From Nitrospira sp. CR1.3 (lineage in GTDB: Bacteria; Nitrospirota; Nitrospiria; Nitrospirales; Nitrospiraceae), in NCBI GenBank assembly GCA_014055525.1, contig WIAH01000022.1, forward strand, positions 1-58,335: a stretch of 58,335 nt of DNA. The letters are read 5' to 3'. Positions 24,647 to 33,648 of the stretch are shown one piece after another (the first letter of the stretch is position 1; every line of letters starts with the position of its first letter). The translations under genes and the position numbers were made by a program. The notes beneath the pieces were generated by a model. That model was not told where the DNA came from, searched no databases, and worked only from the letters and a program-made list of their open reading frames with translations.

Positions 24647-24824
24647 CTTCCACCTCCTCACCGACGGCGACCGCTCGCTCGATCTTCTGAGGGATACGTT
24701 CGCTCCCCTGAACAGGATCTGTCAAGGAGGCGCCGTCCCTCTTGTATTCACCCCTACAGCTCGGTTACCGTACCGGATTATCGAGATAAAGCGCCGCCTC
24801 TCCCCCTCTGACCAGGGTGGTTTG

Positions 24825-25640
24825 ATGTCGCTGCGAGCCCTTATGGAATCGTTGCATCACTCGATCATTATCCCCGCTCACAATGAAGCCGATCGGATCC
24901 TGCCTCACCTCCAACGCATTACGGACTATATGCGGACGCGCGGACGTCCGTACGAAGTGCTTGTCGTCGACGACGGCAGTACGGACGCCACGGCTTCTCT
25001 CGTCGAGACCTTCTCGGACGCCGTTCCGGAGGTGGAACTGCTTCGCCTTCCGGTCCGACGGGGCAAAGGAGCGGCCGTTCGGCGGGGTATGCAGACCGCT
25101 GCCGGACAATTTCAATTGTTTGCCGATGCGGACGGCGCGACTCCGATCGAAGAGCTGACCAGGCTGGAACAGGCCGTCGAGCGGGGCGCCGACCTAGCTA
25201 TCGGATCACGGGCCTTGGCTTCACGGTTGCCGGACTTTCACGTGCAGGCCCGGCTGTATCGCACCATCCTCGGCGGACTTTTTAATTCCGTCGTTCAGCA
25301 GGGAGGAATTTCGGGGATTTCGGACACCCAGTGCGGGTTCAAACTGTTCCGACGCGCGGTTGCGGAGGACTTGTTTGAGGTTTCGACCATCGACGGATAC
25401 GGTTTCGACCTCGAACTGCTTTATGTCGCCCAACGGCGGGGTTATCGGATTGCGGAGATCCCGGTCAACTGGGCTGATCAACCGGGATCGAAGGTGCGGG
25501 TCCTGCGAGACGGGCTCGTCATGTTGCGGGATCTGGCGCACATCCGCAGGAACGATCATAAGGGGCTCTACAGCACTCCATCTTTCCCCCATCGCTTCGC
25601 CACTCAACGCTCGAGCCGGTTGGGCTTGCCTCTCCATTGA
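24825..25640 (+). CDS. Family 2 glycosyltransferase (polyprenyl-phosphate glycosyltransferase type)
   Basis: A 271-residue GT2 protein with the SIIIPAHNEADRI start, VDDGSTD nucleotide-sugar site, DADGATP metal-binding motif and GFKLFRR segment typical of dolichyl/undecaprenyl-phosphate glucose or mannose synthases. It makes a lipid-linked sugar for glycosylation on the periplasmic side. No C-terminal membrane helices are present. It faces the gene for a multi-membrane protein (25659-27221) that could use the product; this link is inferred. Confidence 0.87.
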   Translation: MSLRALMESLHHSIIIPAHNEADRILPHLQRITDYMRTRGRPYEVLVVDDGSTDATASLVETFSDAVPEVELLRLPVRRGKGAAVRRGMQTAAGQFQLFADADGATPIEELTRLEQAVERGADLAIGSRALASRLPDFHVQARLYRTILGGLFNSVVQQGGISGISDTQCGFKLFRRAVAEDLFEVSTIDGYGFDLELLYVAQRRGYRIAEIPVNWADQPGSKVRVLRDGLVMLRDLAHIRRNDHKGLYSTPSFPHRFATQRSSRLGLPLH

Positions 25641-25658
25641 TACAGCCGCTGCCGTTCC

Positions 25659-27221
25659 TCACGATCCCGGAGACCGCACGTAAATCGAAACCTTCTCATC
25701 CCCATAGATCAGCGCCCATCTTGATTCCCGCTCCAGCGCTCGATCCAGCGGGGAATCGCGTCGCACGAGCGCCCAATCCACCGAATACTTGTCCAGGACG
25801 GAGAGAGCAGGCGGATCCGTCGCCGTGAGAGCGACATAGTCCTCAAAAATCCTGCGCTCGCCGATGCGCCAGGCGGGCATACGTCCGTCGATGAAGATTT
25901 TTTCCGCCGGCAACCACCACAGAAGAAACCCTCCATAGGCATAATCGTTGTAGAGACGCGTTCCGGCCTGATCACGATGCGATTCAATCCATTCCACCGC
26001 TTCGATCGGATAAGACGTGCCCTTGAAGTATCGAGCTGGTTCCGTCCCCGACTGAACGACATGGTGGAGATGCTCCGGCCCGAGCCAGAGCAGAAGGAGC
26101 GCTGCGCCAAGGGTCGCGGCCGCCATCCATCGCCTGGCCGCCGCATGACCGGAGGGAACGAGCGATGAGAGCTGATCGAATGCCGCGGCCAACAGCTCGG
26201 CGCAGAGGGGTAGGCTGATGATCAGGAAGATCGGAATGTTCCGCATATGACGGAGCGAGAGCCAGAGAAACACTCCCCACAACAGCCAGCGGACCGGTTC
26301 GATTCGCCGATAGCAGAAACACATGGAGGCGGCGAGCATGGCGAGATAGACGGCATAGCTGCGACCGCCCCCTGTCGCCAGCGAAAGCGGCTGCCATTCC
26401 TGCAGGCCTTCGAGCATGAACTGATTGGCCAGCGAGTCGAGTATTTCGCCGTGCAACCGCCATCCGTAGGGGTTCACAAGCGTCATCGCCGCCGAAGTTC
26501 CTGTGAGAAGGACGAGTCTTTTGAGATCGGATCGCGAGAGGAGAGCTTCATCGAGGCGGGAAGCCATCGTCGCCCAGCAAGCGCAGATTCGTTGAACGAT
26601 CCATGTGGCGAGTATCAGAAGAATCAAAAAAAACAGTCCCATGGTGAACCCTCCGTGCAGGTTCGCCCATAGGAGGAACAGGGGTGGAATCCACCACCAC
26701 GACTTCCGCTCTCGACGCGAAAGGACGTACAGAAGAACAGCGAATCCCAGCAAGGAAATCAACTGAGTCCTCGCCCCGAGATACGGGAGAGCGACCCATA
26801 GCGACAGGGCACAGGCAAGTCGGCGATACGGTCTGTGCACCGGCGCAAGGCTGCTTGCGATCAACCAGGCACCGGCCGCGACTGCGCCGAACAAAAGAAT
26901 CACACCCAGTCCGCCCATCCACGACCCATGCACGGCACCGATGACCGCATCCGTCAGCCACGCATGTTCCACCCAGGGCCAGTCGGGCATCGTGTGCGAA
27001 TAGGGGTCCGACGCGGGGAGCGACCACCCATGGCGGAGCAGATCCAATCCGGTCCGAAGGTGCCATCCAAAATCCGGTTCAGTCAAGGGCTGGAAGGTAA
27101 AGTTGAAGATGAAGATCAACAGCAGCGCGTTGAGCGCGATATGCCTCTCCCTGGGAGCGGGGGTTGAGGGGTGAAGCGGTGGTTCATCCGTTGATCCGCT
27201 TTCTATCACCCTACGCCTCAC
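25659..27221 (-). CDS. Multi-spanning membrane protein, possibly GT-C-like
   Basis: About 520 residues with roughly ten hydrophobic helices (LNALLLIFIFNFTFQ, VILLFGAVAAGAWLIA, FLILLILATWIVQ and others) and a C-terminal periplasmic-type domain (YDEKVSIYVR near the end). An acidic/aromatic loop after the first helix (LTEPDFGWHLRTG) recalls the catalytic loop of GT-C glycosyltransferases, but no family is certain. The start (GTG 27221) overlaps the carbamoyltransferase stop by 11 nt; GTG 27209 is an alternative. Translational coupling implies a shared pathway. Confidence 0.75.
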   Translation of the reverse strand: MRRRVIESGSTDEPPLHPSTPAPRERHIALNALLLIFIFNFTFQPLTEPDFGWHLRTGLDLLRHGWSLPASDPYSHTMPDWPWVEHAWLTDAVIGAVHGSWMGGLGVILLFGAVAAGAWLIASSLAPVHRPYRRLACALSLWVALPYLGARTQLISLLGFAVLLYVLSRRERKSWWWIPPLFLLWANLHGGFTMGLFFLILLILATWIVQRICACWATMASRLDEALLSRSDLKRLVLLTGTSAAMTLVNPYGWRLHGEILDSLANQFMLEGLQEWQPLSLATGGGRSYAVYLAMLAASMCFCYRRIEPVRWLLWGVFLWLSLRHMRNIPIFLIISLPLCAELLAAAFDQLSSLVPSGHAAARRWMAAATLGAALLLLWLGPEHLHHVVQSGTEPARYFKGTSYPIEAVEWIESHRDQAGTRLYNDYAYGGFLLWWLPAEKIFIDGRMPAWRIGERRIFEDYVALTATDPPALSVLDKYSVDWALVRRDSPLDRALERESRWALIYGDEKVSIYVRSPGS

Positions 27222-28938
27222 GCTTCACGCCGCTCGGTCGACTCGCCAAGAGATTTCCCATCACCAACCAATCCACATCCGTCCGGAGAAAGCAGGCGAC
27301 GGCATCTTCAGGCGTGCACACGATCGGCTCGTTCACGTTGAACGACGTGTTGAGAAGCACCGGCACGCCCGTCAGTCGCGCGAAGGTTTCCAGCAGCAGA
27401 CGGTAGCGTGGATTTGCGTCGGCGCCGACGGTTTGGACTCTCGCCGACCCGTCGATATGTACCACAGCAGGGATCGTTCCTTTGGCGGACGCCAGCACGG
27501 GCGCCGTAAACAACATGAAGGGGGAAGGTCCCGGGAGGTCGAAAAATTCCCCTGCCCGCTCTTCCAGCACAGCCGGTGCGAAGGGGCGGAAGGGCTCGCG
27601 AAACTTGACCTTCGAGTTGATCAGCGCGCGCATGTCTTCGCGGCGGGGATCGGCCAGCAAACTGCGGTTGCCCAAGGCACGCGGACCCAATTCCATCCGG
27701 CCCTGAAACCAGAAGACCAGCCGACCGCGTGCCAGCTCGCCGGCGACTCTCTCGCACAGTTGGGCATCCGACATTTTTTCGACCAGCAAGCCGGCCCGTT
27801 CCAGCGCCAGCTGACAGTCCTGTTCGTCGTACTGCGGGCCCCATGCTGCGGTCCGCATGACCGCCCGATGAGTCAGACTTCCGCGCCGGTGGGTCAGCCA
27901 GAGGGCCGCGCCGAGCGCTGCGCCGGAATCCCCTGCCGCGGGCGGCACATAGATCTCTCGATATCCGGCCTCACGCCACAGCCGGCTGTTCGCCACGCAG
28001 TTATAGGCCACTCCGCCGGCCAGGCAGAGCCGGTCCAAACCGGTCACGGCCTTCAGATGGCGAGCAAGGTGCAGCAGGGTTTCCTCTAGCACCAATTGCA
28101 CGCTCGCCGCGACGTTTCTGTGCCGCGACGACAACTCGTCTTTGGGAGAACGGGCCGGACCGAACAGCTCGACAAGTTTAGGGAGGAAGATCCGTTCCCT
28201 CGCCAGGTGAAAATCCAACAGTCCTGTGTTGAGGCGGAACGTCCCATCGGGCAACAAAGGCAGCACCTCACTCCGGAGCGTCCGGGCGAAAGAGGGTTCG
28301 CCGTGGGCTGCCAATCCCATCACAATATATTCATCCTGATCCGGCGTGAATCCCAGATAGGCGGTCATGGCCGCATAGAATTGTCCGAGGGAATGGGGAA
28401 GCGGAACCCGTTTCCGCACTTCGACGTTGCGCCGGTCCGCCTGAGCCAATGTGGTGGTGTGGGACTCGGAGGCGCCGTCGACGATCAGAACCGCCGCCCG
28501 TTCAAAAGGCGAGACGAGCATTGCGCTGGCCGCGTGACAGAGGTGATGATCGAGAAAGACCGGAGGAGGACAGGCCGTGCCATCGACTTGACGGGAAAGA
28601 TAGCGGCGAAGAAAGAGCAGTTCTCTCCATTCTTGAGCAAGTCGCTCGACGCTTCTCCTGCTTTTCACCCGGAGGAGTTGGGGGGACTGCAGCATGGACC
28701 CGACCGCCAACGCCGCCCGGCGGCCGAGTTGCCAGTATTTCCACGGCACGGCCACGGCATCGACGTCACAGAGTCGCGCTCCGGCCGCGTCAAGACACGA
28801 TCGAATTGCCTGGATCGGCAAGGCCGCCACGTGCTTGATCCGGACGAACCGCTCTTCCTCCGCCGCCGCCAGGATCCGGCCGTCTTCCACCAGCGCCGCG
28901 GCGGCATCCCTCATGTTCGACAGCCCGAGTATCAGCAT
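27211..28938 (-). CDS. NodU/CmcH-family carbamoyltransferase
   Basis: A 575-residue carbamoyltransferase with an N-terminal Kae1-like domain containing DHHLCHAASA (residues 130-139) and VDGASESHTT, LAGGVAYNC near residue 313, then the C-terminal domain with GRMELGPRALGNRS, REPFRPFAPAV and LNTSFNVNEPIV. The family transfers carbamoyl from carbamoyl phosphate, through an adenylate, to hydroxyls of sugars or antibiotics. With the adjacent membrane protein and GT2 it suggests a decorated surface glycan or glycolipid. No antibiotic gene cluster is present. Confidence 0.9.
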   Translation of the reverse strand: MLILGLSNMRDAAAALVEDGRILAAAEEERFVRIKHVAALPIQAIRSCLDAAGARLCDVDAVAVPWKYWQLGRRAALAVGSMLQSPQLLRVKSRRSVERLAQEWRELLFLRRYLSRQVDGTACPPPVFLDHHLCHAASAMLVSPFERAAVLIVDGASESHTTTLAQADRRNVEVRKRVPLPHSLGQFYAAMTAYLGFTPDQDEYIVMGLAAHGEPSFARTLRSEVLPLLPDGTFRLNTGLLDFHLARERIFLPKLVELFGPARSPKDELSSRHRNVAASVQLVLEETLLHLARHLKAVTGLDRLCLAGGVAYNCVANSRLWREAGYREIYVPPAAGDSGAALGAALWLTHRRGSLTHRAVMRTAAWGPQYDEQDCQLALERAGLLVEKMSDAQLCERVAGELARGRLVFWFQGRMELGPRALGNRSLLADPRREDMRALINSKVKFREPFRPFAPAVLEERAGEFFDLPGPSPFMLFTAPVLASAKGTIPAVVHIDGSARVQTVGADANPRYRLLLETFARLTGVPVLLNTSFNVNEPIVCTPEDAVACFLRTDVDWLVMGNLLASRPSGVKREA

Positions 28939-29112
28939 TCAGAATTCTTTTCCTGATCTGCGCGCATGGCCTGAATCCGCTGAAGCATATGCCGGAGCGC
29001 CAGGCGCCCGCAAGAAGTCTGCTCCAGTTGCATTCAGGGCCACATTTCGGTACGGTGCTGAATGTGACGTGACATGCACGTGCCCTTCTTCTGGCAGGAT
29101 TTCGCTTACCCG

Positions 29113-31002
29113 ATGACACCAGGGCGCTTTGTTTTCATTTCATCACGCCAGGGCCTCGCCCGATGGGTCCTCGTCCTCTTCTGCCTCCTGGTGATGGGCT
29201 GGTCTACGGGATGCGAGAAGCTGGCCTCTGCGATGCGACGGACTCCATTGCCGGACATGGGGCCACGCCTCGCCAACTCTGTCAAGCTGACTTTCGATCC
29301 CGCCTTTACCGACCTGAAGGCGGGATACAAGAACGACTGCGGCAACTTGCGCGAGGCCTACATCGGCAAAGAATTGGAAGCCGTGATGATCGACGCAGCC
29401 GCCCAGAACTTTCAGGCTGTTTCGGTCACCGGAGGGATCACCTCACCGACCCCGCCCGACACGGAAATACTCGTTGCCGTGGAGCGATCCTCCTTCAAGC
29501 TGCTCCAAGATCACCTGTACGATCGGGTCCCGGCGGACCTGAAGCTCGACATCCTGGTCACATTCAAGGACCTGTCCGGAAAAGAACTGGGGCAGCAGCC
29601 GATTTCGATCGACCGCAGTCAGCGGCTGCTCCTGGAGCCCACACAAAAGCGGTGCGACTACGCCAATATGGATGAATTTCTCTACGAGTCCGGCGTGGCC
29701 CTGTCGGTGGAATTTATCCGCGCCTCCCGTCATCAGCTTGCGGGAATCGGAGCGGCTCCCGCAGCCACAGTTGCCGGCGCCGCAGCCAAATCGCTCCCGC
29801 CGTCGCCCGAGGCCACACCGAAAGCCGGCCGCTCTCCTCTGTCGTTTAAAGCCACCGTCCTCGATGAGAACGGCAATCTGGTCCTAGAAGGCGGAGAGCG
29901 GGTTCGCGTGCGTGTCGATCTGGTGAACGGGGGCGATCAAGAGCTCCAGCAGGTGGCCGCCACGCTCAGCGGCACCGGGACGCTGTTGGCACAATTTCCC
30001 GCCACGACCCTTTCGGCCGGTCGCTTGCAACCGGGACAGTCGCGTTCGCTCGAATTTGCCGCCACGCTCCCTCAATCCGTGCAGGCGCAGAAAGCGGAGA
30101 TTCAGGTGACGGTCGCCGATCCCGGCGTTGCCGCACCTCCGCCGCAAGTCCTCTCGCTGTCGATTCAACCAACCGGCGTCAGAACGGACGACGTCGATCA
30201 AATTCCCGCCGCTGCGGCCGGCTTCAAGCGCCCGCACACCTACCTCTTGTCCGTCGGGATCGGGTCTTACCGGGACCAGCAGCTGTCAATGAGAAAATAC
30301 GGCGCCTCTGACGCGGAAATGGTCGCGACCTATTTCCAGTCGCTCGGCGGCTTGCCCGCCTCCAATGTGCGCCTGCTGCAGGATTGGAAAGCGTTGCGCC
30401 CCGACATCGATGAAGCGCTGTTGGACTGGCTGCCGGCCCACATGGACAAAGAGGCGGTCGTCATCGTCTATTTCGCCGGAGTTGCCACGGTCTCGCCGGC
30501 GGGAGAGGTGTTTCTCATTCCCTACGACGGCAACATGACTACGACCTCACGCGCGTACCCCCTGAAAGATCTCGATGGCGCCCTGGCCCGTTTGAAAGCC
30601 AAGCAAACGGTCGTTCTGTTCGACGGGATCGTATCGCGTCTGGGATCGGACAGCCGGGGAAAAGGGACGCTTCCTCAATGGAACCCCTCCGGAAGTTCCG
30701 CGACTCATGTGATCGCCACGAGCGGCTTGGCGCGGTCAATCGAAGATGAGAAGCACCGGCACGGGCTGTTTACCTACTACTTCCTGCGTGCCCTCCGCGG
30801 CGAATCCGACACGAATCGAGACGGCGAAGTGACGTTGGCGGAAACAGTTTCCTATTTGAGCCAGAAAGTCCTTTGGGCATCCAAGAGCCAGTATGGACAG
30901 GAGCAACGTCCCCTCGTGCTTCCACCGATCAAAAGCGCCGACCCGGCTGGCGCCCTCGTCCTTTCCAAGCTGGCTGCGATCAGATCCAGCGAACTCCCCT
31001 GA
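29113..31002 (+). CDS. Lipoprotein with inactivated caspase-like domain
   Basis: A 629-residue protein starting with a lipoprotein signal (lipobox STGC, Cys34). Residues ~45-195 form an unassigned domain, ~220-345 a CARDB-like beta-sandwich (GERVRVRVDLVNGGDQ), and ~375-615 a peptidase C14 caspase-like fold (LLSVGIGSYRDQQLSMRKYG, FLIPYDGN). The catalytic His position reads YFAGVA (Val457 instead of the His of SGHG), and the catalytic Cys position reads LFDGIVS (Ile506). Both are lost. An EF-hand-like calcium loop DTNRDGEVTLAE starts near residue 566. An upstream Met at 29074 is possible. A structural or scaffold role is more likely than proteolysis. Confidence 0.82.
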   Translation: MTPGRFVFISSRQGLARWVLVLFCLLVMGWSTGCEKLASAMRRTPLPDMGPRLANSVKLTFDPAFTDLKAGYKNDCGNLREAYIGKELEAVMIDAAAQNFQAVSVTGGITSPTPPDTEILVAVERSSFKLLQDHLYDRVPADLKLDILVTFKDLSGKELGQQPISIDRSQRLLLEPTQKRCDYANMDEFLYESGVALSVEFIRASRHQLAGIGAAPAATVAGAAAKSLPPSPEATPKAGRSPLSFKATVLDENGNLVLEGGERVRVRVDLVNGGDQELQQVAATLSGTGTLLAQFPATTLSAGRLQPGQSRSLEFAATLPQSVQAQKAEIQVTVADPGVAAPPPQVLSLSIQPTGVRTDDVDQIPAAAAGFKRPHTYLLSVGIGSYRDQQLSMRKYGASDAEMVATYFQSLGGLPASNVRLLQDWKALRPDIDEALLDWLPAHMDKEAVVIVYFAGVATVSPAGEVFLIPYDGNMTTTSRAYPLKDLDGALARLKAKQTVVLFDGIVSRLGSDSRGKGTLPQWNPSGSSATHVIATSGLARSIEDEKHRHGLFTYYFLRALRGESDTNRDGEVTLAETVSYLSQKVLWASKSQYGQEQRPLVLPPIKSADPAGALVLSKLAAIRSSELP

Positions 31003-31055
31003 CCGGTTCGATACCCGGCCTCGATTGTCCGGCCTTCCCTCACCCCGGCATGACA

Positions 31056-31088
31056 TAAAAAAAGGGTGGAGGATCTGCCCTCCACCCT
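31056..31088 (-). terminator. Terminator of the monoheme cytochrome gene
   Basis: A perfect 10-bp stem AGGGTGGAGG / CCTCCACCCT (31063-31072 and 31079-31088) is followed on the minus strand by seven T. It lies 30 nt beyond the cytochrome stop; the convergent plus-strand gene ends 54 nt before the hairpin. Confidence 0.85.
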
Positions 31089-31117
31089 CTCTCTAACGTC
31101 TCTGCTGCGGGAACAGG

Positions 31118-31567
31118 CTACTCGTCGCCCTTGCAGAAGCTCCGCTCGTAGTTGATGATCGTCCAGGCTTCTTCTTCATTGATCGCGGCCGGGATCAAGG
31201 AAACCATGCCGGTTCCGGCGCTGCCGTTCTTGATCACCCAGAACAGCTCGCCGTCCTTCCGCTTCTTGTGGAACTTGCAGTTGGTGAAGTTCCGCGGACT
31301 GGGATTCAGGATCGCGCCTGCCGGGCCGTCGCCCTTCCCTTCCTTGCCATGGCAGTTGAAGCAGGTGCCCTTACCCTCGAACAACGCCTTGCCCTTGGCG
31401 ATGTTTTCCGGAGTGGCAGCCACCGGATTCTTCATGGCCTTCGCATCGGCCATCTGGTCCGGCGGAACGCGTGGCTTCAGAGGATCCTTCTCTTCGGCTC
31501 CCACCACGGTCGCGGACAACATCAGCACCGCTGCGCTGATTCCCAAAAACTTAGAAAAAGTCCCCAT
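31118..31567 (-). CDS. Periplasmic monoheme c-type cytochrome
   Basis: A 149-residue class I-like cytochrome c: signal peptide to VVGA-EE, one CFNCH heme site near residue 69, and Met in GTGMVSLIPA as probable sixth ligand. The ATG at 31567 is fixed by AGGAGG 8 nt upstream. It should act as a small soluble electron carrier in the periplasm. It is transcribed alone and ends at a strong terminator. Confidence 0.9.
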   Translation of the reverse strand: MGTFSKFLGISAAVLMLSATVVGAEEKDPLKPRVPPDQMADAKAMKNPVAATPENIAKGKALFEGKGTCFNCHGKEGKGDGPAGAILNPSPRNFTNCKFHKKRKDGELFWVIKNGSAGTGMVSLIPAAINEEEAWTIINYERSFCKGDE

Positions 31568-32012
31568 CAGAAATCCTCCTTTGTGTTGTAACCTACCGCG
31601 GGTACATTCGGCCACGAGGCCGCTGGCGCATCAATCGGATAAAAGGCGAAAAACGTCGGGACTATAGCAACGGCGTTCCGACGATGTCAAGCAATTCAAC
31701 TATGATTCCGCTCTGTTGCGACGAATGCGCCACCGGCCGTCCTCCTGCCTCACCTGCCTGCCGGCCTGGCCCATCTGTTGAACAGAGAGATCAAGGCTCA
31801 TGCCACAAGCCTCCTGATCGCCGGACTGGTATTTCGCCATCTTAGCCAGAGGAGGGAGCGAGCTGCCGTTTCGCAGTAAACCGTGGAGACACCATTGGGC
31901 CTCAGTCCCGACCTGTACGCCACAGTTCCTGAACGGAAAACAGCTCGAGCGCGCAGACCGAGCGGCACGGAGCGGGTTGCGAAACCGAGGCGGAAAAAAT
32001 GGAGAAGACCGG
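31568..32012. other. 445-bp spacer without a convincing gene
   Basis: It lies between the cytochrome start and the rodZ stop. Open frames on both strands have Arg-rich, non-domain composition and no ribosome sites. No hairpin with a U-tract or clear promoter was found by eye. Confidence 0.5.
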
Positions 32013-32948
32013 TCAGCGTTTGAGGAGGATATCGCGGGCGACTTTTCCGCTTGGGCCGAAGGGCTTCTGGGGCTTTCCGTTCAACTCGGCTTTGACTCCT
32101 CCGGCGTTCCCGAGCGTCAGCACAAATTGATCCTGCCCCTTCCACTTGGCTTTCTCGCCGGGTCGAAGCAGCGCTTCCTGAGGGCTGCCTCCGTCAATTT
32201 GAATGACCACCCAACTCAGCTCGATCGCTTCAAGATCCAAGACCAGTTGATCAGTTGCCTCGGCGGATCCCTCCAGTGAAATGCCCGCGAGCGGGCCGTC
32301 GGTTCCAATCGGCGGCGGGATTGGAGAGGCTGTCTGGCTGACTGGAGCCGTCGCGCCGGAAGCCGTTCCCGAGGCACGGGGAGCGCTGCTCTCTGTCCGC
32401 GCGGAGGCAGAAGTCGGCGATAGCTCCGCCGGTTTGGGTTTCGCGGGGTGCGCTGGAGGCTCTGCTTCGGGCCGCGATGCCGCCTCACGACTTTCCGGAG
32501 CGGTGGGAGCCGTCCGCTTGCCGGAAGTCGGCGGGATCTCCGTCGCGGAACGCCGCACCAACAGCGTGGACTGCTCGCGACTCAAGAGAAACACCAGGGT
32601 GATAACCGCTATGCCGATGGCGATTGCGACGGCTTTCCGGTTGGCTTGCCTCTTGCGTTCCTCCTGAACCTGCCGGGCTTTCAACCGTTCCTTCTCATCC
32701 TGTTTTTCGTAAAATGCGCCGGCCGATTGAATAAAGCGATGAATGGCATCTTCCTCGTCGAGCCCGAGCGACCGGGCATAGGATCGAACGAATCCGCGGG
32801 CGAAGACCTGATCCGGCAACTTGGCAAAATTGCCTTCCTCCAACGCTTTGACGAAGTCGGAGCGGATTCTGGTTTTCGACGCCACTTCGTCGATGGTCAG
32901 GCCTTTGGTTTCCCGAACCTGCTTGAAAAATTCACCGATCGATTCCAT
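32013..32948 (-). CDS. rodZ: RodZ-like helix-turn-helix membrane protein
   Basis: A 311-residue protein with RodZ architecture: cytoplasmic helix-turn-helix (residues 1-75, LTIDEVASKTRIRSDFVKAL), a transmembrane helix at ~107-121 (AVAIAIGIAVITLVFLL), a long Ala/Pro/Ser-rich linker and a C-terminal DUF4115-type beta domain (~245-311). RodZ links MreB filaments to the cell-wall elongation machinery. It follows the TPR lipoprotein gene by 10 nt and ends a long minus-strand gene run. Confidence 0.85.
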   Translation of the reverse strand: MESIGEFFKQVRETKGLTIDEVASKTRIRSDFVKALEEGNFAKLPDQVFARGFVRSYARSLGLDEEDAIHRFIQSAGAFYEKQDEKERLKARQVQEERKRQANRKAVAIAIGIAVITLVFLLSREQSTLLVRRSATEIPPTSGKRTAPTAPESREAASRPEAEPPAHPAKPKPAELSPTSASARTESSAPRASGTASGATAPVSQTASPIPPPIGTDGPLAGISLEGSAEATDQLVLDLEAIELSWVVIQIDGGSPQEALLRPGEKAKWKGQDQFVLTLGNAGGVKAELNGKPQKPFGPSGKVARDILLKR

Positions 32949-32958
32949 GCAGCTCTCT

Positions 32959-33648
32959 CTAAGGTTTCAGTCGGGCGAGAATCTCCTTCGCCGCCGTTCC
33001 ATACTCGCCGTTCTTGTCCATCATGGTCACTTTCGTCAGCGTCTCTATGGCGCGCCGTTCGAATCCCAACTTGTAGTAGACGCGTCCTAACTCGAGATTC
33101 GATTGCGCGGGGGGCACATTCGGAGGGTTGACGGCCAAGGCATCCTCCAGCGCCTCCATCGCCCCCTGCAGGTCGCCTTCATGGGCGAGCGCGCGCCCCA
33201 AGTGGAATCTGGCAAGATCCGGCGTGTTGTACAGCGGGTTGGTCAGGGCCTGCCGAAATTCCGGGATGGCCTCGGCCCACCGGTCCTGGCTGATGAGCAC
33301 CTGCCCCAGGTACGTATGCGCTTCAGAATAATTCTCATCGATCTTGATCGCAGCCCGAAATTCCTGCTCGGCTTGCGTGAATTTTCCTTGGACGGCGAGA
33401 ATGTGACCCAGGCCGTAACGCGCCTCTTTGTTGTCGGGATTCAGCTGAACCGCTTTCTGAAACGAGACGTAGGCCTTCTGGCGATCCCGTTCGAGGCTCG
33501 CCAGCCCTTCCTGATAGTACCCCTTCGACTTTTGTTTCGATTCTTCCGAAGTCGCGCAGCCTCCCAATGATCCGATGATGAGCGACGCGAGAGCCGCAGC
33601 ATGCGACAAATTGCGCGCGACGGCAAGAGCGGCTGGGATGAGGCTCAC
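32959..33648 (-). CDS. TPR-repeat lipoprotein
   Basis: A 229-residue protein with a lipobox LGGC (Cys31) and about five tetratricopeptide repeats (AYVSFQKAVQLNPDNKEARY, AEQEFRAAIKIDENYSEAHT and others), similar to PilF/PilW or NlpI-like scaffolds. The start is GTG in a GTGA overlap with the kinase stop, so translation is coupled. No type IV pilus genes are near, so a specific PilW role is not claimed. Confidence 0.83.
   Translation of the reverse strand: MSLIPAALAVARNLSHAAALASLIIGSLGGCATSEESKQKSKGYYQEGLASLERDRQKAYVSFQKAVQLNPDNKEARYGLGHILAVQGKFTQAEQEFRAAIKIDENYSEAHTYLGQVLISQDRWAEAIPEFRQALTNPLYNTPDLARFHLGRALAHEGDLQGAMEALEDALAVNPPNVPPAQSNLELGRVYYKLGFERRAIETLTKVTMMDKNGEYGTAAKEILARLKP

Noticed and set aside
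31798..32145. An Arg-rich minus-strand frame downstream of rodZ.
   Set aside because: It overlaps the rodZ 3' end in another frame, has no ribosome site and no domain-like pattern.
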